NCBI RefSeq assembly: GCF_016888335.1
Contig: NZ_JAFEJG010000004.1
Location: 1,984,001 to 2,048,000 of the forward strand
Length of the DNA stretch: 64,000 nucleotides
Origin: Janibacter endophyticus
Lineage (GTDB): Bacteria > Actinomycetota > Actinomycetes > Actinomycetales > Dermatophilaceae
Direction of reading: 5' to 3'
This document shows positions 38,419-46,917 of this stretch, piece after piece; the first letter of the stretch is position 1; each line of letters opens with the position of its first letter. A program made the translations under genes and the position numbers. A model generated the notes under the pieces. That model did no database searches. It worked only from the letters and a program-made list of their open reading frames with translations, and had not been told where the DNA came from.

Positions 38419-38480
38419 CAGGCTGTCCTTCCGTCGTACGTCATGGCCCGGCGGTCGCCGGCGCCCCCTGCATGAGCCTG

Positions 38481-38933
38481 CTAGGCAGGCTGGTTGGTCA
38501 CGATCACGGTCGCACCGTCGATGCGGACGACCCGTACCTCCTCACCGGGCTCGCAGGCCGGGGAGCCGGGCGCCACACGGGCGCTCCAGACCTCGCCGGC
38601 GAGCTTGATCCGGCCGTCGGTCGGCGTCACGGTCTCGAGCACCCGCCCTAGCCGCCCCTCGAGCGCCGCCGACCCGATGGTCCCCGACGCCTCGCTCGAC
38701 ATGAACTGTCGCTTGACCATCGGGCGGATCACGCCGATGAGGAGGATCGCGACGAGCACCGCCACGATGACCTGGAGGATCGGGCCCCCACCGGCGACGG
38801 CGGTCAGCGCGCCGGCGAGCGCTCCCCCGGCGAGCATGACGAAGACGAAGTCGACCGTGCTCGCCTCGATCGCGATGAAGATGAAGGCCAGCGCGAGCCA
38901 CGCCAGCCACAGGTTGTCCGCGAGCCACTCCAT
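38481..38933 (-). CDS. NfeD family membrane protein
   Basis: 150 residues: two to three N-terminal membrane helices (about 5-75), then a C-terminal OB-fold (EGRLGRVLETVTPTDGRIKLAGEVWSARV). NfeD proteins work with stomatin-like proteins, as the neighbouring SPFH gene suggests. This is the short form without the protease domain. ATG 38933 follows AAGGGGTGC. Confidence 0.9.
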   Translation of the reverse strand: MEWLADNLWLAWLALAFIFIAIEASTVDFVFVMLAGGALAGALTAVAGGGPILQVIVAVLVAILLIGVIRPMVKRQFMSSEASGTIGSAALEGRLGRVLETVTPTDGRIKLAGEVWSARVAPGSPACEPGEEVRVVRIDGATVIVTNQPA

Positions 38934-38968
38934 GTCAGCACCCCTTGCTCTCTGTTGGTGTCATGCCC

Positions 38969-39754
38969 TCAACGCCTTGCCCGGGCCGACCAGCGGTCGC
39001 CGTGCTGCTCGAGGACGAGGTCCAGGCCGAAGGTCCGCGAGAGGTTCTCCGCGGTCAGCGTGATCTCGATCGGGCCCTGCGCGACGACGCGCCCCTCACG
39101 GAGCAGCAGGATGTCGGTGAAGTGCGGCGGGATCTCCTCGACGTGGTGCGTCACCATGACGAGCGCCGGGGCGGCGAGGTCCGCGGCGATCGACCCGAGG
39201 CGCGCCACGAGGTCCTCGCGCGCGCCGAGGTCGAGACCCGCGGCGGGCTCGTCGAGGAGCATGAGCTCGGGGTCGGTCATGAGCGCCCGGGCGATCTGCA
39301 CGCGCTTGCGCTCCCCCTCGGAGAGGGTGCCGAAGGTGCGCTCTGCGAGGTGCGACGCGCCGAGGGCCTGCAGCAGCTCGTCGGCGCGCTCGTGGTCAAG
39401 CTCGTGGTACTCCTCGCGCCAGCGGCCGGTGACGCCCCACGACGCGGTGACGACGACGTCGCGGACGCTCTCCTGCGGCGGGATCGTCGCGGCGAGCGCG
39501 GAGGACGAGAGGCCGATACGGGGCCGCAGCTCGAAGACGTCGACCGTCCCGAGGACCTCGCCGAGGATGCCGGCGACGCCCGAGGTCGGGTGCATGCGCC
39601 CCGCGGCGAGCTGGAGGAGGGTCGTCTTGCCGGCGCCGTTGGGCCCGAGGACGACCCAGCGCTGCCCCTCCTCGACCTCCCAGTCGACGTCGTCGAGGAG
39701 CGCGGTCGGTCCACGTCGGACGCCGACTCCGGCGAAGGCGAGGACATCACTCAT
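38969..39754 (-). CDS. Stand-alone ABC transporter ATP-binding protein
   Basis: 261 residues: Walker A GPNGAGKTT, signature LSEGERKRVQIARAL, Walker B LMLLDEPAAGLD, switch His in VMVTHHVEEIPPHF. The MTHHVEEIPP sequence is typical of the YlmA/ModF-like ATPases. No membrane partner is adjacent, so transported substrate, if any, is unknown. ATG 39754 is six bases after TAGGGT and divergent from the next gene. Confidence 0.9.
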   Translation of the reverse strand: MSDVLAFAGVGVRRGPTALLDDVDWEVEEGQRWVVLGPNGAGKTTLLQLAAGRMHPTSGVAGILGEVLGTVDVFELRPRIGLSSSALAATIPPQESVRDVVVTASWGVTGRWREEYHELDHERADELLQALGASHLAERTFGTLSEGERKRVQIARALMTDPELMLLDEPAAGLDLGAREDLVARLGSIAADLAAPALVMVTHHVEEIPPHFTDILLLREGRVVAQGPIEITLTAENLSRTFGLDLVLEQHGDRWSARARR

Positions 39755-39760
39755 GGCACG

Positions 39761-39766
39761 ACCCTA
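39761..39766 (-). promoter_or_regulatory. -10 box of the ABC ATPase gene (leaderless)
   Basis: TAGGGT on the minus strand, six bases before ATG 39754. Confidence 0.55.
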
Positions 39767-39772
39767 TCTGCC

Positions 39773-39778
39773 TACGAT
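39773..39778 (+). promoter_or_regulatory. -10 box of the hypothetical gene at 39785 (leaderless)
   Basis: TACGAT, six bases, GTG at 39785. Confidence 0.5.
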
Positions 39779-39784
39779 GCACTG

Positions 39785-40531
39785 GTGCTCGAGCTCCCCG
39801 GCAGCCTGCGCGTCGCCCTCTGGGCGACGTCGGTGCTCGCTGCCGGCGGGGACCTCAGCCAGGTCGCGCCCCGCGCGCTGCCGGACGTCGACCATGTCTC
39901 CGGGCTCGCCGACCGGCTCGCGCTCTGGCGCGACCTCGGCGAGGCGGCGGTCCTCGTCGCCCTGCCCGGTCCGGGCGACGTCGCGGGCCTGCCGCAGACC
40001 GACGCGCAGACGCGCGATGTGGCGGTCGAGGCCGGCGAGGCGGTCTTCGTCCCCGGCATCGGCGGGCTCCTCATCCCCGAGCACTCCACCTTCGGCTCCT
40101 CCGGGCGCCGCGTCGACTGGCACCACCATGACGCCAGCCCGGTCCCCGTCCACCGGGTCGAGGCGCTCTCCCACCGGCAGCTCGAGCGCCGCCTCCTCGA
40201 GGTGGTGACCACCGCGCAGCGCGACCTCGAGGACGTGGGCGGGCACCCCTTCGCCGACTCCCTGGCCCGCGAGCTCGCCGACAGCCGGCTCGGGGGCGCG
40301 TGGGGTCTGCCGGACGGCATCGACGACCGGGCCTACCGCGTCATCACCCTCGCCGGGACGGCTGCCACCGCGGCCCGACTCGGCCTCGAGCACGTGGGTG
40401 CGACGGGCGCCCGCACCGCGGCGGAGCGCGAAGGGGTGCTGCGTGGCCTCGTCCGCTCGGCCGACGGGGTCCTCGCCGACGCCGCCAACGCCGCCTGCGC
40501 CCAGCTCGCCGGCTGGGTCCCGGCGCGCTGA
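39785..40531 (+). CDS. Conserved hypothetical protein
   Basis: 248 residues, not recognised by family. It is soluble, Ala/Leu/Asp-rich, with a GGLLIPEHSTFGSSGRRVDWHHHDASP stretch containing three consecutive histidines, and helical ends. The GTG at 39785 is fixed by a TACGAT box six bases upstream; a much longer open frame to the left is antisense to the ABC ATPase gene. It stands alone between divergent and convergent neighbours. Coding is supported by codon pattern and the promoter match. Function unknown. Confidence 0.72.
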   Translation: MLELPGSLRVALWATSVLAAGGDLSQVAPRALPDVDHVSGLADRLALWRDLGEAAVLVALPGPGDVAGLPQTDAQTRDVAVEAGEAVFVPGIGGLLIPEHSTFGSSGRRVDWHHHDASPVPVHRVEALSHRQLERRLLEVVTTAQRDLEDVGGHPFADSLARELADSRLGGAWGLPDGIDDRAYRVITLAGTAATAARLGLEHVGATGARTAAEREGVLRGLVRSADGVLADAANAACAQLAGWVPAR

Positions 40532-40546
40532 CTCGCAGAAGCGGGC

Positions 40547-41734
40547 TCAGCGGACCGAGCGGTACACCTCGAGCGTGCGCTCGGCGATGCTCGTCCAGGA
40601 GAACTCGGCGACCGCCCGCTCACGCCCCGCGGCGCCACGGGCCCGTGTCCGATCCGGGTCGCTGACCGCCTCGACGAGCGCGGCGGCGAGGTCGGCGACG
40701 TAGCGGTCCGGGTCGACCGGGGTGCCGGTGCCGTCCTGGACCTGCTCGATCGGGACGAGCCAGCCGGTCTCGCCGTTCGCGACGACCTCGGGGATGCCGC
40801 CCGTCGCCGTCCCGACGACCGGGAGGCCGCAGGCCATGGCCTCGAGGTTGACGATGCCGAGCGGCTCGTAGACCGAGGGGCAGACGAAGACGGTGCCCCC
40901 CGTGAGGATCGCGATGACCTCGGCCCGGGGCAGCATCTCGGCGATCCACACCACGCCGTCGCGGGTCGCGCGCAGACCGGCGATGAGCGACTCGACCTCC
41001 GCCTGGATCTCCAGGGTGTCGGGGGCGCCGGCGCACAGGACGACCTGCACCTCCGGGGGCAGCTGCTCCACGGCTCGCAGGAGGTAGGGCAGTCCCTTCT
41101 GCCGCGTGATCCGGCCGACGAAGACGACGCTGGGCCGCTCGGGGTCGATGCCGTGCCGGCGGAGGACCTCGTCGTCCCGGCGCGGCTGCCACAGCTCGGA
41201 GTCGATGCCGTTGTGCACGACCTTGACCCGCTCGGGGTCGACCTGCGGGTAGGAGCGCAGGATGTCGGCCCGCATGCCGTGGCTCACCGCGATGATCGCC
41301 GCCGCGGACTCGTAGGCGGTGCGCTCAACCCACGACGACAGGGCGTAGCCGCCGCCGAGCTGCTCGGCCTTCCAGGGACGCAGCGGCTCGAGGCTGTGCG
41401 CGCTGATGACGTGCGGGACACCGTGCAGCAGCGAGGCGAGGTGCCCGCCGTGGTTGGCGTACCAGGTGTGCGAGTGGACGAGGTCCGCGCCGGCGCAGTC
41501 CTGCGCCATCGCGAGGTCGACCCCCATCGTCTGCAGCGCGGGGTTGGCCCCGGCGAGCTCGGCGAGGTCGGGGTAGCCGGTCGTGCCCTCCTCGTCCCGC
41601 TCGGCGCCGAAGCACCGGACCCGGACGTCGAGATCGCCCCGGTCCCGCAGCGCCCGCGTCAGCTCGGCGACGTGGACACCCGCGCCTCCGTAGATCGCCG
41701 GGGGGTACTCCTTGGTCAGGATGTCGAGACGCAC
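40547..41734 (-). CDS. glgM: Glycogen synthase / maltose-1-phosphate synthase (GT4), GlgM type
   Basis: 395 residues, GT-B fold. The N-terminal [22 protein letters not shown] and C-terminal [24 protein letters not shown] (donor-site E-x7-E) are intact. The mycobacterial orthologue, next to glgC, makes alpha-maltose 1-phosphate from ADP-glucose and glucose 1-phosphate for the GlgE pathway; older annotations call it glgA. GTG 41734 follows TACGGT by six bases. Divergent from glgC. Confidence 0.92.
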   Translation of the reverse strand: MRLDILTKEYPPAIYGGAGVHVAELTRALRDRGDLDVRVRCFGAERDEEGTTGYPDLAELAGANPALQTMGVDLAMAQDCAGADLVHSHTWYANHGGHLASLLHGVPHVISAHSLEPLRPWKAEQLGGGYALSSWVERTAYESAAAIIAVSHGMRADILRSYPQVDPERVKVVHNGIDSELWQPRRDDEVLRRHGIDPERPSVVFVGRITRQKGLPYLLRAVEQLPPEVQVVLCAGAPDTLEIQAEVESLIAGLRATRDGVVWIAEMLPRAEVIAILTGGTVFVCPSVYEPLGIVNLEAMACGLPVVGTATGGIPEVVANGETGWLVPIEQVQDGTGTPVDPDRYVADLAAALVEAVSDPDRTRARGAAGRERAVAEFSWTSIAERTLEVYRSVR

Positions 41735-41740
41735 GTCCCC

Positions 41741-41746
41741 ACCGTA
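41741..41746 (-). promoter_or_regulatory. -10 box of glgM (leaderless)
   Basis: TACGGT on the minus strand, six bases before GTG 41734. Confidence 0.55.
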
Positions 41747-41768
41747 GGCCCGAGGCGATAGGTTCGTC

Positions 41769-41787
41769 ACGAGAGGTCACATCTCGT
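41769..41787. repeat. Inverted repeat in the glgC 5' region
   Basis: ACGAGA and TCTCGT separated by 7 bases, 13 bases before the glgC ATG. It could be an operator or leader hairpin; weak because the arms are short. Confidence 0.3.
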
Positions 41788-41799
41788 CCAGGAGTTGGA

Positions 41800-43050
41800 A
41801 TGCCACGCAGCGGAGCGCCGAAGGTCCTCGTCATCGTCCTGGCCGGAGGTGAGGGCAAGCGCCTCATGCCGCTGACCGCCGACCGGGCCAAGCCGGCCGT
41901 CCCCTTCGGCGGCAACTACCGGCTCATCGACTTCGCCCTCTCCAACGTCATCAACTCGGGCTACCGCAAGGTCGTCGTCCTCACCCAGTACAAGTCGCAC
42001 AGCCTCGACCGGCACGTCTCGCAGGCCTGGCGCATGTCGACGATGCTCGGCGACTACGTGGCCGCCATCCCTGCGCAGCAGCGCGTCGGCAAGTCCTGGT
42101 ACTCCGGCAGCGCCAACGCGATCTTCCAGTCGCTCAACACGATCCGCGACGAGCGGCCGGACATCGTCGTCGTCGTCGGCGCCGACCACGTCTACCGCAT
42201 GGACTTCTCGCAGATGGTCCAGCAGCACATGGAGACCGGAGCCGCCTGCACGGTCGCCGCGATCCGCCAGCCGATCTCCATGGCCGACCAGTTCGGCGTC
42301 CTCGAGGTCGCCGGCGACGACCCGACCCGGATGACGGCCTTCCGCGAGAAGCCCTCGGACCCGCAGGGCCTGCCGGACGCCCCGGACGAGATCTACGCCT
42401 CGATGGGCAACTACGTCTTCTCCGCCGACGCGCTCATCGACGCGGTGAGCCGCGACGACACCCGGGCCGGGAGCAAGCACGACATGGGCGGCGACATCGT
42501 CCCCGACCTCGTGAGCCGCGGCGAGGCGGCGGCCTACGACTTCAACGCCAACGAGGTCCCCGGCGCCACGCCGCGCGACCGGGCGTACTGGCGCGACGTC
42601 GGGACGCTCGACAGCTACTACGACGCGCACATGGACCTCACCTCGATCCACCCGATCTTCAACCTCTACAACTACGCCTGGCCGATCTACACCCACCAGC
42701 GCCCCTTCCCGCCGGCGAAGTTCGTCCACGGCGACCAGGGGCGTTTCGGCGAGGCGCTCAACAGCTGCATCTCCTCGGGCACGGTGATCTCCGGGGCACG
42801 GGTCAACAACTCGATCCTCTCCCCCGGCTGCCACGTCCACAGCTACACGACGATCGACGACAGCGTGCTGCTCGACAACGTCGACGTCGGCCGCCACGTG
42901 GAGCTGCGCCGGGTCATCGTCGACAAGGACGTGACGATCCCCGAGGGCACGAAGATCGGGATCGACCCCGAGCACGACCGGGCGCGCGGCTTCGTGGTCA
43001 CCGAGACCGGCCTCACCGTCGTCGGCAAGGGTCAGTCGGTGGTCCCGTGA
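41800..43050 (+). CDS. glgC: Glucose-1-phosphate adenylyltransferase GlgC
   Basis: 416 residues. Makes ADP-glucose from ATP and glucose 1-phosphate. Nucleotide-binding [26 protein letters not shown], catalytic [11 protein letters not shown], glucose-phosphate site FREKP, and a C-terminal left-handed beta helix with hexapeptide repeats are present. ATG 41800 with AGGAG upstream. serB overlaps its end by 4 bases. With glgM it supplies alpha-glucan synthesis. Confidence 0.96.
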   Translation: MPRSGAPKVLVIVLAGGEGKRLMPLTADRAKPAVPFGGNYRLIDFALSNVINSGYRKVVVLTQYKSHSLDRHVSQAWRMSTMLGDYVAAIPAQQRVGKSWYSGSANAIFQSLNTIRDERPDIVVVVGADHVYRMDFSQMVQQHMETGAACTVAAIRQPISMADQFGVLEVAGDDPTRMTAFREKPSDPQGLPDAPDEIYASMGNYVFSADALIDAVSRDDTRAGSKHDMGGDIVPDLVSRGEAAAYDFNANEVPGATPRDRAYWRDVGTLDSYYDAHMDLTSIHPIFNLYNYAWPIYTHQRPFPPAKFVHGDQGRFGEALNSCISSGTVISGARVNNSILSPGCHVHSYTTIDDSVLLDNVDVGRHVELRRVIVDKDVTIPEGTKIGIDPEHDRARGFVVTETGLTVVGKGQSVVP

Positions 43051-43730
43051 CGGCTCCGATGCTGCTCGTCATGGATGTCGACTCCACGCTCATCCAGGCC
43101 GAGGTCATCGAGCTCATCGCCGAGCACGCCGGCACCCGCGACGAGGTCGCGGCGGTCACCGAGGCCGCGATGCGCGGCGAGCTCGACTTCGCGCAGAGCC
43201 TGCACGCCCGCGTGGCGACCCTCGCGGGTCTCGACGTCGAGGTGCTGGAGACCGTGCGGCAGAGCGTGCCCCTCACACCGGGCGCGCGCACGCTCGTCGG
43301 CGCCTTCGCCGAGCGGGGCTGGCCGGTCGGGCTCGTCTCGGGTGGCTTCGCCGAGGTCGTCGAGCCGCTCGCGGCGGTGCTCGGCATCGAGCACGTCCGG
43401 GCCAACACGCTGGAGAGCGAAGGGGGCCGGCTCACCGGCCGCGTCCGCGGCGCGGTGGTCGACCGGCGGTCCAAGGAGGACTTCCTCCGCGACCTGGCGC
43501 AGGCCCAGGGCGTCCCGCTCGGGCGCTGCGTCGCGATCGGCGACGGCGCCAACGACCTCGACATGGTCACCGCCGCGGGCACCGGCGTCGCGTTCTGCGC
43601 CAAACCCGCCCTGCGCGAGGCCGCCGACGTCACCGTCGACGAGCCCGACCTGGCCCTCGTCCTCGACGCCCTGGACCTCACGACGGACCGGCGGGACGAC
43701 GACGAGGGCGGCTACCCCCTTCGTCCCTGA
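43047..43730 (+). CDS. serB: Phosphoserine phosphatase SerB (short form)
   Basis: 227-residue HAD phosphatase for the last step of serine synthesis. Motif [16 protein letters not shown], motif II LVSGGF, motif [14 protein letters not shown] and [11 protein letters not shown]. The N-terminal ACT domain found in many actinobacterial SerB proteins is absent, so serine feedback through ACT is not expected. GTG 43047 overlaps the glgC TGA (GTGA). It converges on fabI. Confidence 0.92.
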   Translation: MTAPMLLVMDVDSTLIQAEVIELIAEHAGTRDEVAAVTEAAMRGELDFAQSLHARVATLAGLDVEVLETVRQSVPLTPGARTLVGAFAERGWPVGLVSGGFAEVVEPLAAVLGIEHVRANTLESEGGRLTGRVRGAVVDRRSKEDFLRDLAQAQGVPLGRCVAIGDGANDLDMVTAAGTGVAFCAKPALREAADVTVDEPDLALVLDALDLTTDRRDDDEGGYPLRP

Positions 43731-43739
43731 GGGTCTGCC

Positions 43740-44495
43740 TCAGATCCCCATCGCGTGGACGCCGCCGTCGACGTGGACGATCTCGCCCGTCGTCGCGGGG
43801 AACCAGTCGGAGAGCAGGGCGACGCACGCCTTGGCCGTCGGCACCGGGTCGCCGACGTCCCACCCGAGCGGCGAGCGGCTGTCCCAGGACTCCTCGAACT
43901 GCTCGAAGCCCGGGATCGACTTGGCCGCGGTCGTACGGATCGGCCCGGCCGCGACGAGGTTGCAGCGGACCCCCTTCGGCCCGAGGTCACGGGCGAGGTA
44001 ACGGTTGGTGGACTCGAAGGCGGCCTTGGCCACGCCCATCCAGTCGTAGACCGGCCAGGCGAAGGACGCGTCGAAGGTCAGGCCGACGACCGAGCCCCCC
44101 TCGGTCATCCGCGGCAGCGCCGCGACCGCGAGGGCCTTGAGGGAGTAGGCCGAGACGTGCACCGCGGTGCTCACGTCCTCCCAGCTCGCCTCGAGGAAGG
44201 TGAAGGCGCCCTCGGGCGCGAAGCCGATCGAGTGGAGCACCCCCTCGAGGCGCTCGCAGTGCTCGCCGAGGCGGTCGGCGAGCGTCGCGAGGTGCTCCTC
44301 GTCGGTGACGTCGAGCTCGATGACCGGCGCGGGCTGCGGCAGGCGCCGGGCGATCGTCTGGGTGATCTTCATCGTCCGGCCGAAGCTCGTGAGGATCACC
44401 TGCGCGCCCTGCTCCTGCGCGATCTTCGCGACGTGAAAGGCGATGGAGGACTCCATGAGGACGCCGGTGATGAGGAAGGTCTTGCCGGTGAGCAT
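43740..44495 (-). CDS. fabI: Enoyl-ACP reductase FabI (InhA type)
   Basis: 251 residues, NADH-dependent, last reduction of the type II fatty acid elongation cycle. N-terminal GVLMESSIAFHVAKIAQEQGAQVILTSF, catalytic Tyr-Lys in VYDWMGVAKAAFES and NLVAAGPIRTTAAKSIPGF match InhA/FabI closely. ATG 44495 with AAAGG upstream. It follows fabG by 45 bases, the same order as mabA-inhA in mycobacteria. As an InhA-type enzyme it would be the expected target of triclosan-like inhibitors. Confidence 0.95.
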   Translation of the reverse strand: MLTGKTFLITGVLMESSIAFHVAKIAQEQGAQVILTSFGRTMKITQTIARRLPQPAPVIELDVTDEEHLATLADRLGEHCERLEGVLHSIGFAPEGAFTFLEASWEDVSTAVHVSAYSLKALAVAALPRMTEGGSVVGLTFDASFAWPVYDWMGVAKAAFESTNRYLARDLGPKGVRCNLVAAGPIRTTAAKSIPGFEQFEESWDSRSPLGWDVGDPVPTAKACVALLSDWFPATTGEIVHVDGGVHAMGI

Positions 44496-44540
44496 TCGGG
44501 TGCGCCTTTCGCGGGGGCGGTGGTGGACGAAGGGGGTGGG

Positions 44541-45254
44541 TCAGTGGCCCATGCCGAGGCCGCCGTCGACGGGGATGACCGCGCCGGAGATGTAGCCGGC
44601 GTCGTCCGAGGCGAGGAAGGCCACCGCGCCGGCGATCTCCTCGGGGCGGGCGAAGCGGCGGGCGGGGATGGCGGCCTGGTACTCGGCCTGGGTCTTCTCG
44701 GGCAGCTCGGCGGTCATGTCCGTCTCGACGAAGCCGGGGGCCACGACGTTGGCCGTGATGCCGCGGGCACCGAGCTCGCGGGTGATCGAGCGGGCCATGC
44801 CGACGAGGCCGCTCTTGCTCGCCGCGTAGTTGACCTGGCCGGGCGAGCCGTAGAGGCCGACGACGCTCGAGACGAGGACGACCCGGCCGAAGCGGCCCTT
44901 GACCATCCCGGTCGTCGCGCGGCGCACGCAGCGGAAGGCGCCGGTGAGGTTCGTGTCGAGCACGGAGGCGAAGTCGTCCTCGCTCATCCGCATGAGCAGC
45001 GTGTCCTTGGTGATGCCGGCGTTGGCGACGAGGACCTCGACGGAGCCGCCGAGGATCTCCTCGGCCTGGGTGAACGCGGCGTCGACCGACTCGCTGCTCC
45101 CCACCTCGCAGGCCACGACGTCGAGTCCGTCGACCGGGTCGCCCGAGCGAGAGGTGACGACGACGCGGTGCCCCTCGGCGACGAGGCGCTGGGCGACCGA
45201 CCGTCCGATCCCCCGGTTGCCGCCGGTCACGAGGACCCTTCTGCTCTTCGTCAT
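44541..45254 (-). CDS. fabG: 3-oxoacyl-ACP reductase FabG
   Basis: 237-residue NADPH-dependent short-chain reductase. VLVTGGNRGIGRSVAQ nucleotide site, NAGITKD, catalytic Ser and YAASKSGLVG Tyr-Lys, and ANVVAPGFVETDM are present. ATG 45254 has GGAGG nine bases upstream; an upstream open frame is ignored. First gene of the fabG-fabI operon. A TAGCGT box and the 14-bp palindrome lie upstream, so the operon is probably controlled by a regulator. Confidence 0.95.
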   Translation of the reverse strand: MTKSRRVLVTGGNRGIGRSVAQRLVAEGHRVVVTSRSGDPVDGLDVVACEVGSSESVDAAFTQAEEILGGSVEVLVANAGITKDTLLMRMSEDDFASVLDTNLTGAFRCVRRATTGMVKGRFGRVVLVSSVVGLYGSPGQVNYAASKSGLVGMARSITRELGARGITANVVAPGFVETDMTAELPEKTQAEYQAAIPARRFARPEEIAGAVAFLASDDAGYISGAVIPVDGGLGMGH

Positions 45255-45301
45255 CGGTGGTCCTCCACGGGCGCTCGGTCTGTGCTGCAGGTCACGTCCA
45301 G

Positions 45302-45307
45302 ACGCTA
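45302..45307 (-). promoter_or_regulatory. Putative -10 box of fabG-fabI
   Basis: TAGCGT on the minus strand, 47 bases before the fabG ATG; gives a leader with a ribosome site. Confidence 0.4.
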
Positions 45308-45312
45308 GAGCA

Positions 45313-45326
45313 CTACCGACGGGTAG
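45313..45326. promoter_or_regulatory. 14-bp interrupted palindrome CTACCGACGGGTAG (copy 2)
   Basis: Identical to the copy at 31805-31818. It begins 5 bases upstream of the fabG -10 box, overlapping the spacer/-35 region, an ideal place for a repressor. Confidence 0.65.
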
Positions 45327-45363
45327 GCCGACGCGTGTCTCCCAGGTGAGAACGCCCCGCGCG

Positions 45364-45369
45364 TACCCT
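45364..45369 (+). promoter_or_regulatory. -10 box of the DUF3099 gene (leaderless)
   Basis: TACCCT, six bases, GTG at 45376. Confidence 0.55.
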
Positions 45370-45375
45370 GGGTGG

Positions 45376-45645
45376 GTGCCTACCCAGCCCGCCGTCGCCT
45401 CGGTGACGAGCGTGCCCCCGCCGGCCTCGGAGGACCGCCGGCACCGCACCCGCAACTACCTGCTGACGATGGGGCTGCGCACCCTGTGCTTCGTCCTCGC
45501 CTTCTTCACCGAGGGCTGGGTGAGGTGGACGTGCGTCGCCCTCGCCGTGCTGCTCCCCTACTTCGCCGTCGTCCTCGCCAACGCGGTCGGCCCGCGCACC
45601 GGCACGCCGGGCCGCGCCGTGGACCGGGATCAGATCGCCCGATGA
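45376..45645 (+). CDS. DUF3099 family membrane protein
   Basis: 89 residues with two membrane helices (about 35-52 and 56-75). The segment RTRNYLLTMGLRTLCFVLAFFTEGWVRW is diagnostic for the family. GTG 45376 is fixed by the -10 box; the long frame upstream is antisense to fabG. The next small gene overlaps by 4 bases (ATGA). Function unknown. Confidence 0.88.
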   Translation: MPTQPAVASVTSVPPPASEDRRHRTRNYLLTMGLRTLCFVLAFFTEGWVRWTCVALAVLLPYFAVVLANAVGPRTGTPGRAVDRDQIAR

Positions 45646-45866
45646 GCGTCACCGATCGCGACGCGCTCGTCTGCAGCGCGAAGGGGTGCCGGCTGGCCGC
45701 CGAGGCGGCCGTCGTCTGGCGCAACCCGCGGCTGCACGACGAGACGAGGCGCAAGGTCTGGTTGGCCTGCGCGGAGCACCGCCCGACACTGCGTGACTAC
45801 CTCTCGCTGCGCGGGTTCCCGGTCGAGGTGGTCGGGCTCGACGCGATCCCCGAGGACGGTCGGTGA
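45642..45866 (+). CDS. Small conserved zinc-binding-type protein
   Basis: 74 residues. Cys11 and Cys16 (CSAKGC) and Cys43 and His46 (CAEH) could hold a zinc ion. The rest contains WRNPRLHDETRRKVWLAC and a C-terminal LRDYLSLRGFPVEVV. Coupled to the DUF3099 gene through ATGA. It is conserved next to DUF3099 in other actinobacteria as far as I recall. Function unknown. The 87-base gap that follows (45867-45953) shows no clear terminator. Confidence 0.75.
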   Translation: MSVTDRDALVCSAKGCRLAAEAAVVWRNPRLHDETRRKVWLACAEHRPTLRDYLSLRGFPVEVVGLDAIPEDGR

Positions 45867-45953
45867 GCGCACGCCGCGCGCCGTGGTGCGTCGCGACGTG
45901 ATCATCAGATCCTCAGCCGGGGATCCTCCGGGGTCTGCCGGCCCGACCAGGCC

Positions 45954-46727
45954 TCAGCCGGCAAGTGTGCCGGCGAAGATCTGCCAGGCCAGGGCGGACT
46001 TTGCCGTGAGGCTCAGAACGATGTAGGCCGTCTCGCCCGTGAGGTAGCTGCGGAACCGGCCGACCGGCCTGTACTGCAGCCACTGGACCAGGGCGAAGAC
46101 GTTGAAGAAGAGGAACAGCGAGACGATGATCGCGTAGACGAAGCCGGGCGGCTCGGCGCCGCTCGACGACCCCGGCGCGATCGTGTAGAGGACGACTCCG
46201 ACCCACGGGACGGTCCCGGCGAAGCAGCCGAAGATGAAGGGCAGCCACCCGCCATCGCCGGGCTGGTGGTACCTCTCCTGCAGCCAGCCGAAGAGGATCA
46301 TCGAGGCGTTGACGCCGAAGAGCGCGACCAGCGCCACCACGTCGGAGATGCCGACCAGCTGGGCGATGATGACGATCATCAGCGAGCTGGACAGGGAGTA
46401 CTCCACCCACCGGAAGTAGTTGTGCCCCTGGGCCAGCCCTGCGCGGTAGCGGCCGAATACCCCGGGCGAGGCGACGAGGAGATGGAAGATCGCCGAGAGC
46501 GCCAGGAAGGCCGCGATGGCCAGAGGCGTCGAGAGGTCCCAGAGCGTCACCTGCTCACCGGGAGGGGTGCCGGGCGGGCCGGACAGGTAGGTCGCGGTGA
46601 CGGGCAGGGTGAAGTCGGTCGCCAGGGCGACGACAGCCACCGCCTGCGCGGCGTGCACCCCCGCGGCGATCCAGTTGAGGCTGCGCAGTCGCGCGACCCG
46701 TTGCCCGTCGGTCTGGGGGTCGCGCAC
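45954..46727 (-). CDS. heR: Heliorhodopsin
   Basis: 257-residue retinal protein with seven membrane helices and, in this family, an inverted orientation with a cytoplasmic N-terminus. Conserved residues, aligned by eye to heliorhodopsin 48C12 (offset +2): Lys243 in LSLTAKSALAWQ for the retinal Schiff base, counterion Glu109 in NYFRWVEYSLSSSLM, His25 and His82 of the polar cluster, and Ser239. Start GTG 46727 is chosen because GGAG lies 5 bases before it and a TAGGCT box lies upstream. No photolyase or carotenoid cleavage gene is near. Function unknown; probably light sensing or signalling. Confidence 0.93.
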   Translation of the reverse strand: MRDPQTDGQRVARLRSLNWIAAGVHAAQAVAVVALATDFTLPVTATYLSGPPGTPPGEQVTLWDLSTPLAIAAFLALSAIFHLLVASPGVFGRYRAGLAQGHNYFRWVEYSLSSSLMIVIIAQLVGISDVVALVALFGVNASMILFGWLQERYHQPGDGGWLPFIFGCFAGTVPWVGVVLYTIAPGSSSGAEPPGFVYAIIVSLFLFFNVFALVQWLQYRPVGRFRSYLTGETAYIVLSLTAKSALAWQIFAGTLAG

Positions 46728-46761
46728 GGTCGCTCCGTCTCGTTGATGCGGATGGGACTCG

Positions 46762-46767
46762 AGCCTA
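46762..46767 (-). promoter_or_regulatory. Putative -10 box of heR
   Basis: TAGGCT on the minus strand, 34 bases before GTG 46727, leaving a short leader with GGAG. This excludes the more upstream GTG at 46781 as start. Confidence 0.45.
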
Positions 46768-46811
46768 GCGCGCACGGTCACTCACGGGGGGTGCCGCCCA
46801 GGACCGGTGCG

Positions 46812-46817
46812 TATGCT
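46812..46817 (+). promoter_or_regulatory. Putative -10 box of the SURF1 gene
   Basis: TATGCT, 100 bases before ATG 46918; nothing else is recognisable in the leader apart from the GAAGGAG ribosome site. Confidence 0.35.
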
Positions 46818-46917
46818 GCGGTGCGGTCAGGAGACGGCCGCCCTCGACCCCCTGCGCGGGACGGCTGCAGCAGCGGTCCCGCTGCCATGTCGCTGGTCGA
46901 CCACGCGAAGGAGTCTC

